From assembly GCA_032716605.1 (NCBI GenBank), contig CM064552.1, positions 11,502,747 through 11,566,746 on the forward strand: 64,000 bases of DNA. The letters run 5' to 3'. The position numbers and the translations under genes were made by a program. Shown one piece after another: positions 33,128-44,399 of the stretch. Below the pieces are notes generated by a model. It was given only the letters and a program-made list of their open reading frames with translations, made no database searches and was not told the origin of the DNA. Numbering within the stretch: position 1 is the first letter of the stretch; each line of letters opens with the position of its first letter. This DNA is from Paralithodes platypus (lineage: Eukaryota; Arthropoda; Malacostraca; Decapoda; Lithodidae).

Positions 33128-33335
33128 TTAACCCCTTGAAGATTACGACGAGATTTGACGGTTTATTCTGGCAATTAGTAGACGCTTTTATTCAGCTTAG
33201 GAAGAACTGGTGGGAACTAGAGAGTTAACTGAGATAGTTTTTACCCCTATGATTCCTAGAGATCATTCCTAAATTGCATATAATTGTCTAATGATAACCA
33301 GAATACAATGTAACAATGCGTCCTCAAAAAATTAA
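33128..33335. mobile_element. P3 element
   Basis: Starts TTAACCCCTTGAAGATTACG and ends AATTAA; arms GTAGACGCTTTTATTCAGCT and CATTCCTAAATTGCATATAA. Confidence 0.75.
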
Positions 33336-33479
33336 AGATTTAAGTTGGATTATTTACCCAAAGGTCTAAGTGAGTCTGCAACTGGGTCTAGAGAAAAGAG
33401 AGCCATACATGGAGCTACAAAAAGTAGTATCTATCTCAAATTCCTTGCGGCCCATTCCGGGGAGATACTTTTAACACAC

Positions 33480-33545
33480 ACCCCCCCCCACACACACACA
33501 CACATATATATTATATATATATATATATATATAATGTACAGTACA
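33480..33545. repeat. C-run, (CA)n and (TA)n compound repeat
   Basis: ACCCCCCCCC followed by ACACACACAC and a TA tract with a GTACAGTACAGTAC tail. Confidence 0.85.
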
Positions 33546-33614
33546 GTACTCTCGATGCAAATTGTGCAGAATACTCTCTAATCTTTTCTTAAACTGTGCT
33601 GCTGCAAACTTATT

Positions 33615-33925
33615 TGCAGAGAGAGTGAGAGTGAGAGAGGAGTACAAAGGAAATCAAGCAACAACAGTTCTAGCGACCCCTCTAGGCTGCTTGTCCTCCA
33701 AAACACTGAGGATCAAGTGTCCAAACAGTGGTTTAGAGTGGGTAAGGGAAACTTGGAAAAGGAAGACCTGCCCTGGAACTAATGTCCGTGGCAGGATTAG
33801 GAGATGTTAGTAGGGTACAGATGAATTATAGTAACATCTTAGTAATTTGTAAATGCAATAATCCTTGATGGACCTGAGAGGGGAAAATAAAGATAATAAT
33901 TTACAAACTCAGTCAGTGTAGTTCA
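33615..33925 (-). mobile_element. LINE family C 3' UTR
   Basis: The minus strand matches 9712-9485 closely: CCTGCCACGGACATTAGTTC, GGACACTTGATCCTCAGTGT and GTTGTTGCTTGATTTCCTTT. It ends in a GA/CT-rich simple repeat (plus-strand GAGAGTGAGAGTGAGAG). Only the last few codons of the ORF remain near 33915. Confidence 0.7.
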
Positions 33926-34039
33926 GGATGTGTAGTGGGAGGTGAACGAGGCAAATGCGTTGTCAACAAACCCAACGCTCACCATTTCTCACAACCACCC
34001 ACGCTGTAAACTTCTTGGGTCTTTTATGGTCCCTCCTTC

Positions 34040-35220
34040 CTTCCGTATTCTTTCCACTTCCTTCCTTCCTTCCTTCTTTCCACTTCCTTCTTTACACCTC
34101 CTTCCTTCCTTCGTTCTATCCACGTCCTCCCTTTATTTGTTGCACTTCCTTCCTTCATTTATTGCACTTCCTCCCTTCATTTATTGCACTTCCTTCTATC
34201 CACTTCCTTCCCTCATTTATTGCACTTCCTTCCTTCATTCATTGATTGATTGCACTTCCTTTATTTATTGTCCTCCCTTCTATCCTTTTCCTTCCTTCAT
34301 TGATTGCACTTCCTTAATTTATTGCACTTCCTTAAATTGTTGCAGTCCTTTCATTTATTGCACTTCCTTCATTTATTGCACTTCCTTCATTTATTGCACT
34401 TCCTTCATTTATTGCAATTCCTTCATTTATTGCATTTCCTTTCTTCATTTGTTGCACTTCCTTCATTTATTGCACTTCTGTCTATCCATTTATGTCCTTT
34501 ATTAATTGCACTTCCTTCACTTATCTATTGCACTTCCTATCCACGTCCTTCCTTTAATCCACTCCCTTGTATTCAAGTGCTTCTATCCACTCCTTCCTAT
34601 CTACTTCCTATACACTCCCTTTCTTCGACCCACTTCCTCCTTTCATCCGCTTCCTTCCTTCTATCCACTCCTGCCTATCGATATCCTTCCTTCTATCCAC
34701 TTCCTTCCTATGCACTATATGCCTTCCCATTTGTGTACCCATTTCCCTCCTTTTAACCATCCCATCGATTACTTTCCGTCAACCCTTCCATTCACTATAT
34801 CCCTTTTCCTTATTCATCCACTAAGCTTTCTCCCTTCATCCCTACCACCCATTTCTCCCCTTCCTTCCACCCACTTCACTCTTTCTACCCAGTTCCCTCC
34901 TTCCATTTACATATTTTCTTCAACCTTTCTCCACCTTCCCTTTCTTCATCCAATCCAGCAGTTCTATGTATCCAGCTCCTTCCTTATCCCCTCCTCAGCA
35001 CCTTCTTCTACCCACTTCCCTCCCTCTATCCACCCACTTCCTTCCTTCCATTTACTTATTCCCTTCAATCATTGTCCACCCTCAACCTTTCTTCAACCAT
35101 TCCAGCTCCTTCCCTTCGCCCTCAGCACCTCCTTCCACCCATTTCTCTCCAGCGTCCCCGTAATCAACTATTCCCTCTTTATCCTTCCTTCTACTTTCCT
35201 TCCATACTCGCATCTCTCTT
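34040..35220. repeat. Pyrimidine-rich minisatellite (CTTCCTTCATTTATTGCA)
   Basis: An 18 bp unit (ATTTATTGCACTTCCTTC) is clear at about 34140-34470. Either side are looser CTTCCTTCC and TATCCACTTCC motifs. The plus strand is about 80 percent pyrimidine for over 1.1 kb by eye. Open frames here are periodic. Confidence 0.9.
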
Positions 35221-35811
35221 CCACCCACGGTCAAGTGGAGAGCACGCTCACGTGTAAATCTGTTTGACCTGAATTCGATCCCAGGCAAGGCGGACATATT
35301 TAATGGGTGTGCAGTACGTCCTAGCGTGTTTCACATGCTCGCACCCAGGAGGGAGTCACCTCGACGACGTATACAGACTGATAACACTCATAACAAAGCC
35401 ACTCCAACAACTTCCTCTCTCTCCAACGCCCATTCTCCTCTCTCAACAATATTAAGAAAGTAGATACAAGGTGCCGTTGTAAAGGCTTATCCCTCATTAC
35501 CATCACCTGACCTGACATTAAGCTCAACTACTGGAACACTAACACACAGACTGAAAATTACTCTCAATGAACGCCCCCCCCCCCCCCCCTCCTCACACAC
35601 ACTGACTGAAAACCCCTCACAATGAAAGCCGCACCCCCTCCCTCACACGCGCTCTCCCGCCTCGATACTGCATGCAAATAATCCCAAAGAATCCTGCCCC
35701 ACCCTCACCCCCTCATCCTCCCCCACCCTCACCTCCTCATCCTCCCGAAGACTCTATTCCCCTCCCCCTGGGTGACGGGTGAGTGAGCGACACCTCCAGA
35801 TCACCCCGCTC
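35221..35811. other. Unassigned stretch
   Basis: No gene supported. Includes a run of about 17 C at 35574 and a duplicated CTCACACACACTGACTGAAAA-like block at about 35540 and 35592. Confidence 0.4.
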
Positions 35812-37050
35812 TAAAATTCGTCAGTGTCTCTCGCATAAAGGGTGAATCAGCAGTTTCGGCCGAGACGTGGGAATAGAGAGATGCTTGGTAGAGATGGGTG
35901 CGGTAGGGGAACAGAGAGAAAAGAGGAGAAGGGGAGGAAGAGAAGAGGGGAAAGGAGGAGAGTAGAAGATAGAGGAAGGGAGGAGAGAGAAGGTAAGGCA
36001 GAAGAGGAGGGAAAGTGAGAAGTAGGAAAATGAAGAGAAAAGGCAAAGGGAGGAGAGAGATACGAAAGAGGAAGGGAGGAGAGAGGAGAAGGTAAGGCAG
36101 AAGAGGAGGAGAGAAAGAGAGAAACGAAGAAGTAGAAGGAGGAGGAAGAAAAGAGGATAGTATGGGGAGAAGCGACAACTCCAACTCTAAAACAATTTGT
36201 CGGTATCTCTCTTATACAGCGCGGATCAGCTGTTCCAAGTGGTAAAAGATAAATGGGTACGGTAGCAGGGGTGGAGGGGGAGTGAGGAGAAATATAGGTA
36301 AATGAGAAGTAGGAAGAGGAGAGGATGAAGAGAATAAGGTGTTACGAAAGAAAAGGACAACTCGGAAAACTCAATAATTCTTCAGTGTTTTTCGTATATT
36401 GGGTGGATCAGCATTTTCGGGTGAGACGTGAGGGTAGAAAGAGGAGTCCCGAGGTTTGGCCCAGATGGGTACGATAGGGGAAGGAAGAAAGGAGAGGATT
36501 GAAGTGGGAAGAGGAGGAATGGAGAGGTAGGAGGAAAGAGGAAGAGGGAAAGTGAGAAGAGGAAAGGGAAGTGAAAAGTAGGGGAAGAGAAGGTAGAAGA
36601 AATGGAGGAGGAAGAGAAGATGGTGATTTAAGAGGAAGCGACAATTCCAACTCATAATTAATTTGTCAGGGTGTCTCGGATAAAGCGAGGAGGATCGGCA
36701 GTTTCAACGGAGACGTGGGAAGCCTGGGAGTCCACAGGCTTGGCTGAGAAGGGTACAGGGGGAAGGGAGAGAGGAGAAAAGAAGAAAGGAGAAGCGAATA
36801 AGAGGAGGGAAGAGAAGAAACGTTAGGTAGGAGAGTGAGTGGAGAGAAAATGGGAGTAAGGAGGGGGAAGCATTGGAAAGAAATATAGCAAAAAATAGAT
36901 CTATTGAATCTTAAGTGATGCGAGAAGAGTTAACGAGTAGGTGGATAGGGAGAGCAAGAAGAGGAGAGGGTATATGAGAACAATATGGGAGTGAAAGTGT
37001 ACAATTGGAGGAGGGGCAGAGGATGAGGAAGGGAAGACGTCTACTAAGAA
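35812..37050. repeat. Purine-rich macro-repeat, about four diverged units
   Basis: Each unit begins with a non-purine header: AATTCGTCAGTGTCTCTCGC, then GGATCAGCAGTTTCGGCC, GAGACGTGGGA. The headers start near 35814, 36190, 36376 and 36656. Each is followed by a long GGAAGAGGAGAGG tract. Units vary from about 190 to 390 bp. Confidence 0.75.
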
Positions 37051-37600
37051 AGTAACACTTTCCCCCTCCTATTTCTTCCACATATACGTACAGCCCTGTA
37101 TCACCCTATTGAATAGTATGACTTAGTCAATGTATTATGACAAGTTTAGAACGATGACTATACTGTAGTCGATTCATTATGTTGGATCTCAATATTGCAA
37201 CCCATAGTATCGTGTAGCTCAGTGAGGGCTGGAGTAAAAAGGCTGATAATAATATCAACTCGATTCCTCAAGTCCTTTTAAAGTTATGAGTGGTTGAAGG
37301 TCTGCATTTCTAGACTAGTAATAATGAACAACCTATAGGAGGACGAGGAGAATAAGTGGAGTTTCGCACATTATAACAATACGGGTTATTTAAGAAAAGC
37401 ATAGAAAACCAAATAAATATAAGGCACTGTGAGTATATACTGGTTGCATTCATAAAGAACACCGTCAAGGGCATAACATACGAGACATTTTAATGCATTG
37501 CTACATTAGTTATGTACAGAACAGTGCAAGGGCAAAGGTGATAGAGGCAGTTGCATACAATGTCGAGCTAAATTAATCAAAATGCAAATCAAATGTGGGT
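37051..37600. other. No gene seen
   Basis: Mixed-composition sequence with no recognised element. Confidence 0.4.
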
Positions 37601-37611
37601 TCGACACAATG

Positions 37612-37835
37612 TTGTTGTTGTTGTTGTTGTTCCCTAAGCTGCCTGGCCGAACAGCCCCAAGGCCCCGAGCAAGGCCAAGGCCACAACCGAGCGCCCCCAC
37701 AGAACCCCCCCTGCCGACCACAATAAAGCCTGGGTGACCGAAGCCACTCCATGGCGGGGAGCTGAGGAGGGTGAGGAAACGTCCGGGAAACCAAAGCCCC
37801 ACCCAGGGCCCTGTGTCCCTCAGCAATTATGAAGA
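37612..37835 (-). mobile_element. LINE family B subfamily, 3' end
   Basis: The minus strand ends GGCTGTTCGGCCAGGCAGCT then AACAACAACAAC, as in the 42215 copy. Upstream it shares CTCCCCGCCATGGAGTGGCT and TTTATTGTGGTCGGCAGGG with 38655-38817 but not with the 4655 copy, so it belongs to a distinct subfamily. Confidence 0.6.
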
Positions 37836-38654
37836 GAAAGTTGAGGGGCAAAGGAAAAATGTGACGCTTTGGCTTCCAATCTTGGTAGATTGGGAGGTCA
37901 ATCCACGGAAGAGATGCCGTCACTTGAGATCTAGAAAATATATAAGTAAAAGGAACAGTCAGATTAAGCTATGGGTATGGCAGAGATCGCTCAGTTCTCA
38001 CTCTGATAGACCAGCCCATCACCACATGACTAGAACCCAATCCTCGCAGCAACAGCTAGGAAAGGCCCTAGAAAGCCGCCTTTGGCGGGGGGATAGCTCC
38101 CCTATTTCAACCCTTTTCGGGGTTGGGCACCCGCCCAATCGTATGTCGGTGTATGAATTTAAGACATGGAAGATGCATTGAAATCAAAACCACTGAAGCT
38201 ACGCTTATTTAGCATATACAGTAAAGAGAGAGGAGAAGTGAAGAGAGGAGGAAGAGGAGGAGTGAGGATTGGGGAGGAGAGGAAAAGAGGAGAGAAAATA
38301 GAAGAGAAGAAACAAAATATAACTTTAAGGATATCCAGTTTCAGTGTAAATAGAAATAGAAATGCAGGCAGGTGCAAACTAAATATAGACTGAGCGGTAG
38401 ATGAAGGCAGGAAGGCAAAACAAAGGTTATAAATAGACACCCATGATCACTGTTTCTGACAATAGTTATCGACAATTCTGGGGGCGGCTTCCGAATTAAT
38501 GTTATATAAATCCTATCACCGAAACTATTTGACCGTGTGTAATTGCAGACACCAATGCAAAATAAATAAATAATGCATACACATATACTGTATATAAATA
38601 GGAACACATTGAAAACTAAATAAGCAATATAACACTAGTGTCACCTACAATACC
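37836..38654. other. Unassigned stretch
   Basis: No gene supported. A purine-rich patch lies at about 38228-38315. Open frames of 60-136 codons here lack recognisable motifs. Confidence 0.4.
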
Positions 38655-38817
38655 GCGGCACCCTCCTTAGCTCCCCGCCATGGAGTGGCTTCGGTCTCCC
38701 AGGCTTTCTTGTGGTCGGCAGGGAGGGTTCTTGGGGGGCGCTCGATTATGGCCTTGGCCTTATTCGGGGCCTTGGGGCTGTTCGGCCAGGCAGCTTGAGG
38801 AACAACAACAACAACAA
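38655..38817 (+). mobile_element. LINE family B subfamily, 3' end
   Basis: Shares the CCGCCATGGAGTGGCTTCGG block with 37612-37835. In one frame it ends with MALALFGALGLFGQAA and a stop, comparable with the MAFL..SGLFG ending of the 4655 copy. (CAA)n tail. Confidence 0.6.
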
Positions 38818-39068
38818 TACCGTGGCGTCATTCTAGTTGCCCATACCAGTGCCCCCCCCCCCCAAAAAAAAAAAAGAAAAAAAAAAGAAAAAAGAAATCC
38901 TCGAAATATGTATAATAGTATGTATCAGTACCGTCATTCTAGTTGGTGATATATATGCCAAAAAATACAAAATAAAATTAATGTGTACCGGTATATGTTT
39001 CAGCACCGAACCGAAACTTGCCGATCACCCCATGTGTAAAAGTTGACTAGTGTGACTATATTGTTGCC
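38818..39068. other. A-rich stretch, no gene
   Basis: C run and A-rich tract at 38853-38900; no recognised element. Confidence 0.4.
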
Positions 39069-39455
39069 TTAAGGGAGCCCACCTCGCTTTTTCTTTTCTC
39101 TTTCTCTCCCTCTCTCTTTGGTTTGTATCCATTCGGCCCCATTCAGCCTACTGTTTTAAGACGTTTACCCCCATCCAGGTGTCAATATTTTCCTGGCGAG
39201 CGGGAGCGAGCCAGCATATATATATTTTTGTTTTAACAGCAAGCTAAATTTGTACATTTTTCGATAGAAAAATGTCTCCAGTGAAGCCGGATTTCTCCAT
39301 ACAATGCTGGCTCGCTATCGCTCGCCAGCAAGAAATCGACACTTGGATGAGGATAAACGTCTTAAAACAGTTGGCTGAATGAGGCCGAATGGATACAAGC
39401 CAGGGAAAGAGAGAACAGGAGAGAAAGAGAAAAAAAGCGAGGTGGGCTCCCTTAA
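39069..39455 (-). mobile_element. P1 element with identical-type termini
   Basis: TTAA ends. Both termini are of the GGGAGCCCACCTCGC type. The centre is in minus orientation; the second hairpin is intact (CATTTTTCGATAGAAAAATG), the first mutated (TCCAGTGAAGCCGG). Confidence 0.85.
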
Positions 39456-40036
39456 GGTGCCTCACGAGCACACAACACATACACTCACACTTTGCAAGGC
39501 TTCACAAACACCCTCTGAAGGAAGCTCCTAGTATATTTACTTATACACTGTTTTTCAAATTTCTAACAATATTCAGATATACTTTTAGCTTCATAAGCTA
39601 ATAAGCTGAAGTGATATATTACTTTTATTGTAGGAGCTTGCTTTAATTTAAGGAGTAAACATATTTTTTCTGTACAGTAATACAGTAACAGCTATACAAT
39701 ATTAGGTTTTTTTTTTTTTTTTGTATTATGTATATTTTACTTTCAACTAAATGAAAGCTACTGTAACAACGCGTAAATACTGTATTAAGTTAATATTAAC
39801 GCAAATCAATTTATTGAGAAGTACCAGAATTGAGTTAAACAATTATTTTTAGTATTACAAATTATATATTATGAGGGGACGAACTATTATTGGATGTACC
39901 GGGTCACACTTTTAAAGATTAATCTATTTATAATGTATATGTAATGTATATAAGTTTATGTATATTACGAAATAAAGTTATTGAATTGAATTGAATTGAG
40001 TATACCAGATTAGGCTCGCTTGTTGTGGTTGTTGCT
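39456..40036. other. AT-rich stretch, no gene
   Basis: Contains a T17 run at about 39706 and GAATTGAATTGAATTGA near 39973. No coding signal. Confidence 0.4.
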
Positions 40037-40066
40037 AGGTCGGTCGGTCGGTCGGTCGGTCGGTCG

Positions 40067-40112
<46 letters not shown>
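40037..40112. repeat. (GGTC)n then (CT)n microsatellite
   Basis: Nine or so GGTC units pass directly into a CT run. The PTDR periodic frame on the minus strand is an artefact. Confidence 0.95.
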
Positions 40113-40115
<3 letters not shown>

Positions 40116-40199
40116 GCCTCACGCATCCTACTGCGTGTCGTACAAGGCGACTAATAGGGGGATGGCGATAGACTTGTGGACCAACAGCCATTACTATGC

Positions 40200-40600
40200 A
40201 ATAAAGTATTTATCTTAGCACTGTCTTGGTATGGCACTGCCGAGGCTGGTGGGGTGCGGATAGGTGCTAAAAGGGACTGAGTCTTACCTGGACGCTGTTT
40301 GGCACCACACCTGTGTCGGCAACAATGTTTGCATATTGGAGCAGTGTTGGGGTAGGACTTTATTGTTCTATAGTCCAAATTGACTAATATACAGTAGAGT
40401 TTTGTTATGGTGCTGTCTTTCTCTAACACTAATAAGGCTGTTGTGGTTGCAGACACTGCAGGTGCAAGTGCTGCATGGTGACTCTGTTGAGTCTTGCTGA
40501 GGCACTGTTAGCACTATACCAACATCAGCCACAGTGATGACTTGGTGGGGTAGTGCTGTGGCGGGATTTTATTGTACTACAGTACACTCCAACTACTGAA
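40200..40600. repeat. Degenerate tandem duplication, ~215 bp unit
   Basis: GGGGTAGGACTTTATTGTTC at about 40350 recurs as GGGATTTTATTGTACTAC at about 40562. Upstream of each are GAGTCTT, GTTAGCAC/TTTGGCACC and ATCAGCCAC/GTCGGCAAC blocks in the same order. Confidence 0.5.
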
Positions 40601-40689
40601 AGTCAACCCCGTCTGAGCCGTTACAATGCATGTAATGGAAAATTACGTTAAACCATTGTATGTATACACCCACGTAACTCACACACACA

Positions 40690-41066
40690 CTCTCTCTCTC
40701 TCTCTCTCTCGTGCACCATAATCAGTACCGTAGCGGCCCACAATCTAGACAGCCGTCGGCTTCTTATCGTACATGATCTGTCACAAGTCCCTCTTATACC
40801 TTGCCTCTGTCTCCCACCCTCCAACACATATACCCACGCACCTCACACCCACTCTCTCTCTCTCTCTCACTTTCTCTCTATGTCTGTCTGCGTCATCTCT
40901 ATCAAATATATCCTCATTGCTCTGCCTCACTCACTCTCACTCTCACACTCACACACTCTCTCTCTCTCGTCTGCCTGTTTTATCTCTATCAAATATATCC
41001 TCACTGCTCTGCCTCTTACTCACACACTCACTCACTCACTCTCACTCTCTCTCTCTCTCTCTCTCT
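40690..41066. repeat. CT / CTCACT microsatellites with duplicated block
   Basis: CT runs separated by ATCTCTATCAAATATATCCT at 40900 and again at 40984, so an ~85 bp segment is duplicated in tandem. Frames through it are low complexity. Confidence 0.8.
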
Positions 41067-41430
41067 AGTCGATAGTAATTCAATTGATACGTTTAAGAAG
41101 ACTCTGGACGATCATCTGATGGAGATTGGGTTATTATGAATGAGTCAGTAGGTAAGTGTAAATTCCCTTTCAGATTAAGTGTTTTCTATACTCTAATAGA
41201 ACTTTCCTTGTGGGCATTTCCTGGCCCATAAGGTTACACTTAATCCTATTTTCGGTAAGTCTTTTTAGCCGGAGGGAGCGGAGTATGGGGAGAGAGTTTC
41301 TACTTTGCTGTCCTATTCTTCTACTATAAACTGTCCCTTTCTAGTAGTATTAAGGCCGGACCACCTAATAGGGACCGCAAGGTCTGTGTGGTTTGGGTAT
41401 CTGTGTAACTCTCTCTCTCTCTCTCTCTAG
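41067..41430 (+). mobile_element. LINE family D, last codons and 3' UTR
   Basis: Opens with SIDTFKKTLDDHLMEIG and a stop at 41137-41139, the usual last residues of a CR1/Jockey-type RT. About 260 bp downstream, GGACCGCAAGGTCT then TGTAACTCTCTCTC closes the element. The same 3' block follows the RT remnant at 58270-58745. The tail is a CT simple repeat. Confidence 0.6.
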
Positions 41431-41681
41431 AATTTACATTTTAAAGATCCACTGACAACAACAACAAAATAAATAACAAAAAGTTTGCGACATATATTTA
41501 CATAATTAGATTAGTTTCCAGACGGTCTCTCTACACGGCCACAAGCTGCTGACACTAACACGGAAACCCCAACGACTAGGATCGCCATGATTATGAAACG
41601 ATCAACGACAAACCCAAAATAGAAATAAGCCAGCACAGGGCAGCTTGTATAACTATACTACGACAACGAAAATAGACCTCT

Positions 41682-41782
41682 TTAAGGGGAGATGGGTCGT
41701 TTTTCTGGTCCCCTTTCTTCCTCATGTTTAGCGCCATTAGTTTTCAGATTTAAAGACGTTTGCCCCATTTGTTTCACTATAA
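41682..41782 (+). mobile_element. P2 fragment
   Basis: TTAAGGGGAGATGGGTCG start and one module, interrupted by a P3-like element. Confidence 0.5.
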
Positions 41783-41957
41783 TCTACCTAACATGAGACA
41801 ATTTTATTCAGCTTTAGAAGGCCCTCAGAGCATCAAAGGGGTGTAGTCTGTCATAATTATTTCTCTCACTCCAACAATTCCTTCCTAATCTGAAACAATC
41901 GTCTACTAATAACCAGAATAAAGGAAAGAACGGCGTCCATTTATCTTAAAAGGATTC
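41783..41957. mobile_element. Diverged P3 element
   Basis: Arms ATTTTATTCAGCTTTAGAAGG and CTTCCTAATCTGAAACAATC with GTCTACTAATAACCAGAAT. Both TTAA termini have decayed. Confidence 0.55.
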
Positions 41958-42043
41958 CTGACAAGTTAAGAAAGCAACAAATAAGCAAAATAAACACAGA
42001 CCTTATCAGCTTTTTTCAAACATGAGGATGGAAAAAAAATAAT

Positions 42044-42202
<159 letters not shown>

Positions 42203-42209
42203 GCAAAAG

Positions 42210-42402
42210 AACTGGACAGTGCCCCATACCATTAAACACATCATAGAAGACTGCATTAAAAAAAAATCACACAACCACTTACGCCAACGACACAATTTAC
42301 ACTCTTTGAGAGCTCTGTGGGAAAGCCTGACCGTGGCCATGGCCTTCCTTGGGGACTCGGGGCTGTTCGGCCAGGCAGCTTAGGGAACAACAACAACAAC
42401 AA
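42210..42402 (+). pseudogene. LINE family B, C-terminal fragment and tail
   Basis: Matches 5106-5286: CCCATACCATTAAACACATC, GAGAGCTCTGTGGGAAAGCC, CATGGCCTTCCTTGGGGACT, then (CAA)n. Carries an A9 insertion that breaks the frame. 5'-truncated by the AT repeat. Confidence 0.75.
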
Positions 42403-42517
42403 CAACTGGACAGCTAAATCAACAAAAAATGAACAAATATATAGCTTTCTTACGTATTCCAATCCCACAATATAAGGGTTAACTAAATATGTAAATATGT
42501 AAATAAGTAATATATAA

Positions 42518-42650
42518 CTGTCTTGATGGTGTAATGTTTAGAGTGTGTAAAGTCTGTGTGTGGTAACCCAGGTTCGAATCCCGGTGGATCACATGCTTTC
42601 ATTAATTTAATTGGGAGGTCTTTGGTGTTGGAGTGAAATAAATACAAATA
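42518..42650 (+). mobile_element. tRNA-derived SINE family 2
   Basis: TGTCTTGATGGTGTAATG (A box region), CAGGTTCGAATCCCGG (B box), body ATGCTTTCATTAATTTAATT and GGTGTTGGAGTGAAATAAAT. The best preserved of the four copies. Confidence 0.7.
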
Positions 42651-43285
42651 TATAAAGCAATATGCAACAAATGGCAGCTAAACTAACAACTACACAACCA
42701 AAACCTCCATACATTTTCTAGACCCACAATATAAGGGTTAACTAAAAAATATAATTAGCAAATAAACAAATAATAGAACAGTTACAATAGCAACTACAAA
42801 ACCGAACTAAAACAGACCCTTCCTGCTTTTTCCAGATCCACAATGTGAGTTCACTAGTAAATGTATAATTCAATAAATAAATATATAAATATACAATAGC
42901 AAGAACAACAACTTCGAAACCAAACTATCACAGACCCTTTCTACGTTTTCCAAACCCTCATTGTAAGGTATAACGAAAACAAAATGAATAAATAAATATA
43001 TACATTACATAAACGACAGCTAAAATTAAAAAAAAAAAAAAAAAAAAATCCTTTTTTCTGCAGACCCATAATATAAGCGTTAACTAATAGTATAATACAC
43101 AAATAATTAAATTATTTAATTAAAATATATCACAATAGGAACAACAACAACACCGAACAAACACAGTCCCTCCTGCTGTCTAATCAATATCTAAATAAAC
43201 CAATAAATCACAACAGGAACAACAATACCGAACAAACACAGCCCCTTCCTGCTGCCTCCAACCACCACCAACAAGGGCGCTAATC
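42651..43285. repeat. Degenerate long tandem repeat, ~110 bp unit
   Basis: The motif AGACCC..CAATATAAGGGTTAACTAA recurs at about 42468, 42720, 42835, 42953 and 43072, each followed by AATAAATAT-rich sequence and an ACAACTAC..AACCAAA block. Units are strongly diverged. No gene seen. Confidence 0.55.
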
Positions 43286-43358
43286 CCCCCCCCCCCCCCC
43301 AAGTCTAATGCTAAGCTGGATGCGGGGGGGGGGGGGGGGGGGGGAGGGGGGCGGGGGG
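43286..43358. repeat. Poly-C then poly-G tract
   Basis: C14 at 43286 and a G-dominated run of over 30 bases at 43325, separated by about 25 bases (AAGTCTAATGCTAAGCTGGA). It can form a C/G hairpin or a quadruplex. Confidence 0.9.
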
Positions 43359-43504
43359 ATACACAGCAGGCAGACGGAGGCACTCTGGCACGTGTGAGTG
43401 AATGCGTGAGGGAGATATATATATTAACAGGCAAAGTGATGGACAGACAGGCTCATGCGTAAGCCAAAAAACACGTTAAAGGCATGAACCTCCTCACCCT
43501 ATAC

Positions 43505-43507
43505 AAT

Positions 43508-43550
<43 letters not shown>

Positions 43551-44235
43551 AGCCTCCTCACCCTTTACAATACACACAGGTACTTACACACACACATGCA
43601 CGCACCCACTAATGTACTCATAAACACACACAGTCCCTCTCCCACATAAACATATGGTAATACATACAGTAGATGCATAAACATACACACATATACTGTG
43701 TACATACACACACACACATACACATTCACACACATACACATACACACACACACCTTACTTCACACACACGTACTCAAAACACACAAATACATGCACGCTC
43801 TCCCTCACACAAACATAAGTAAATACACACATACACACATTTATTCACACACACACGTTATACACATACAGACATGTATTCAACACACAAATGCATGCAC
43901 TCACTCTCTCACATAAACATATGAAAATACACACAGACACATAAACACACAAGACTCACGCACCTCCACCCACATACATATTACTGTACATACACTTACA
44001 CTTTCCACAAACATTACACACGTAAACACACACACTCACACCTCTCTCACATACAAATTATATACACATAAACTTTCCATAAACTGAACACACACACACA
44101 AATCCCTCACATACACATTACACACATATACACTTTACACACACACACACACACACCTTCCCCACATACACATTACACATATATACTGTACACACACAAA
44201 TACACATTACACACACTTATACTGTCCATAAACTG
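43505..44235. repeat. CA-rich diverged microsatellite field
   Basis: ACACAC tracts separated by ATACACATT and CTCACAC blocks over about 700 bp. Confidence 0.85.
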
Positions 44236-44399
44236 AACACAATAACTGTATAACACCACCTATAAATTCCCTCCATCAATACTAAACGTTATAATTGGTA
44301 TGCATTTCCTTAAATAACACATCATCAGAGTGGGTGTTCATTGGAAACAATAATGAGCTGTAATCCCAATAATTCCAATATTAATGATCTCCAAATGAT

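Noticed and set aside
33942..35267. Plus-strand frames of 150-253 codons
   Set aside because: Translation of pyrimidine-rich repeats with three overlapping frames open.
37771..38181. 136-codon plus-strand frame
   Set aside because: It lies antisense to a LINE B tail in its first part and has no recognised domain.
3184..39455. Firm assignment of P1/P2 to piggyBac
   Set aside because: TTAA flanks agree, but the GGGG termini differ from the usual CCC start and no transposase was found, so the superfamily was left open.
39928..40191. PTDR repeat protein on minus strand
   Set aside because: Product of the GGTC tetranucleotide repeat.
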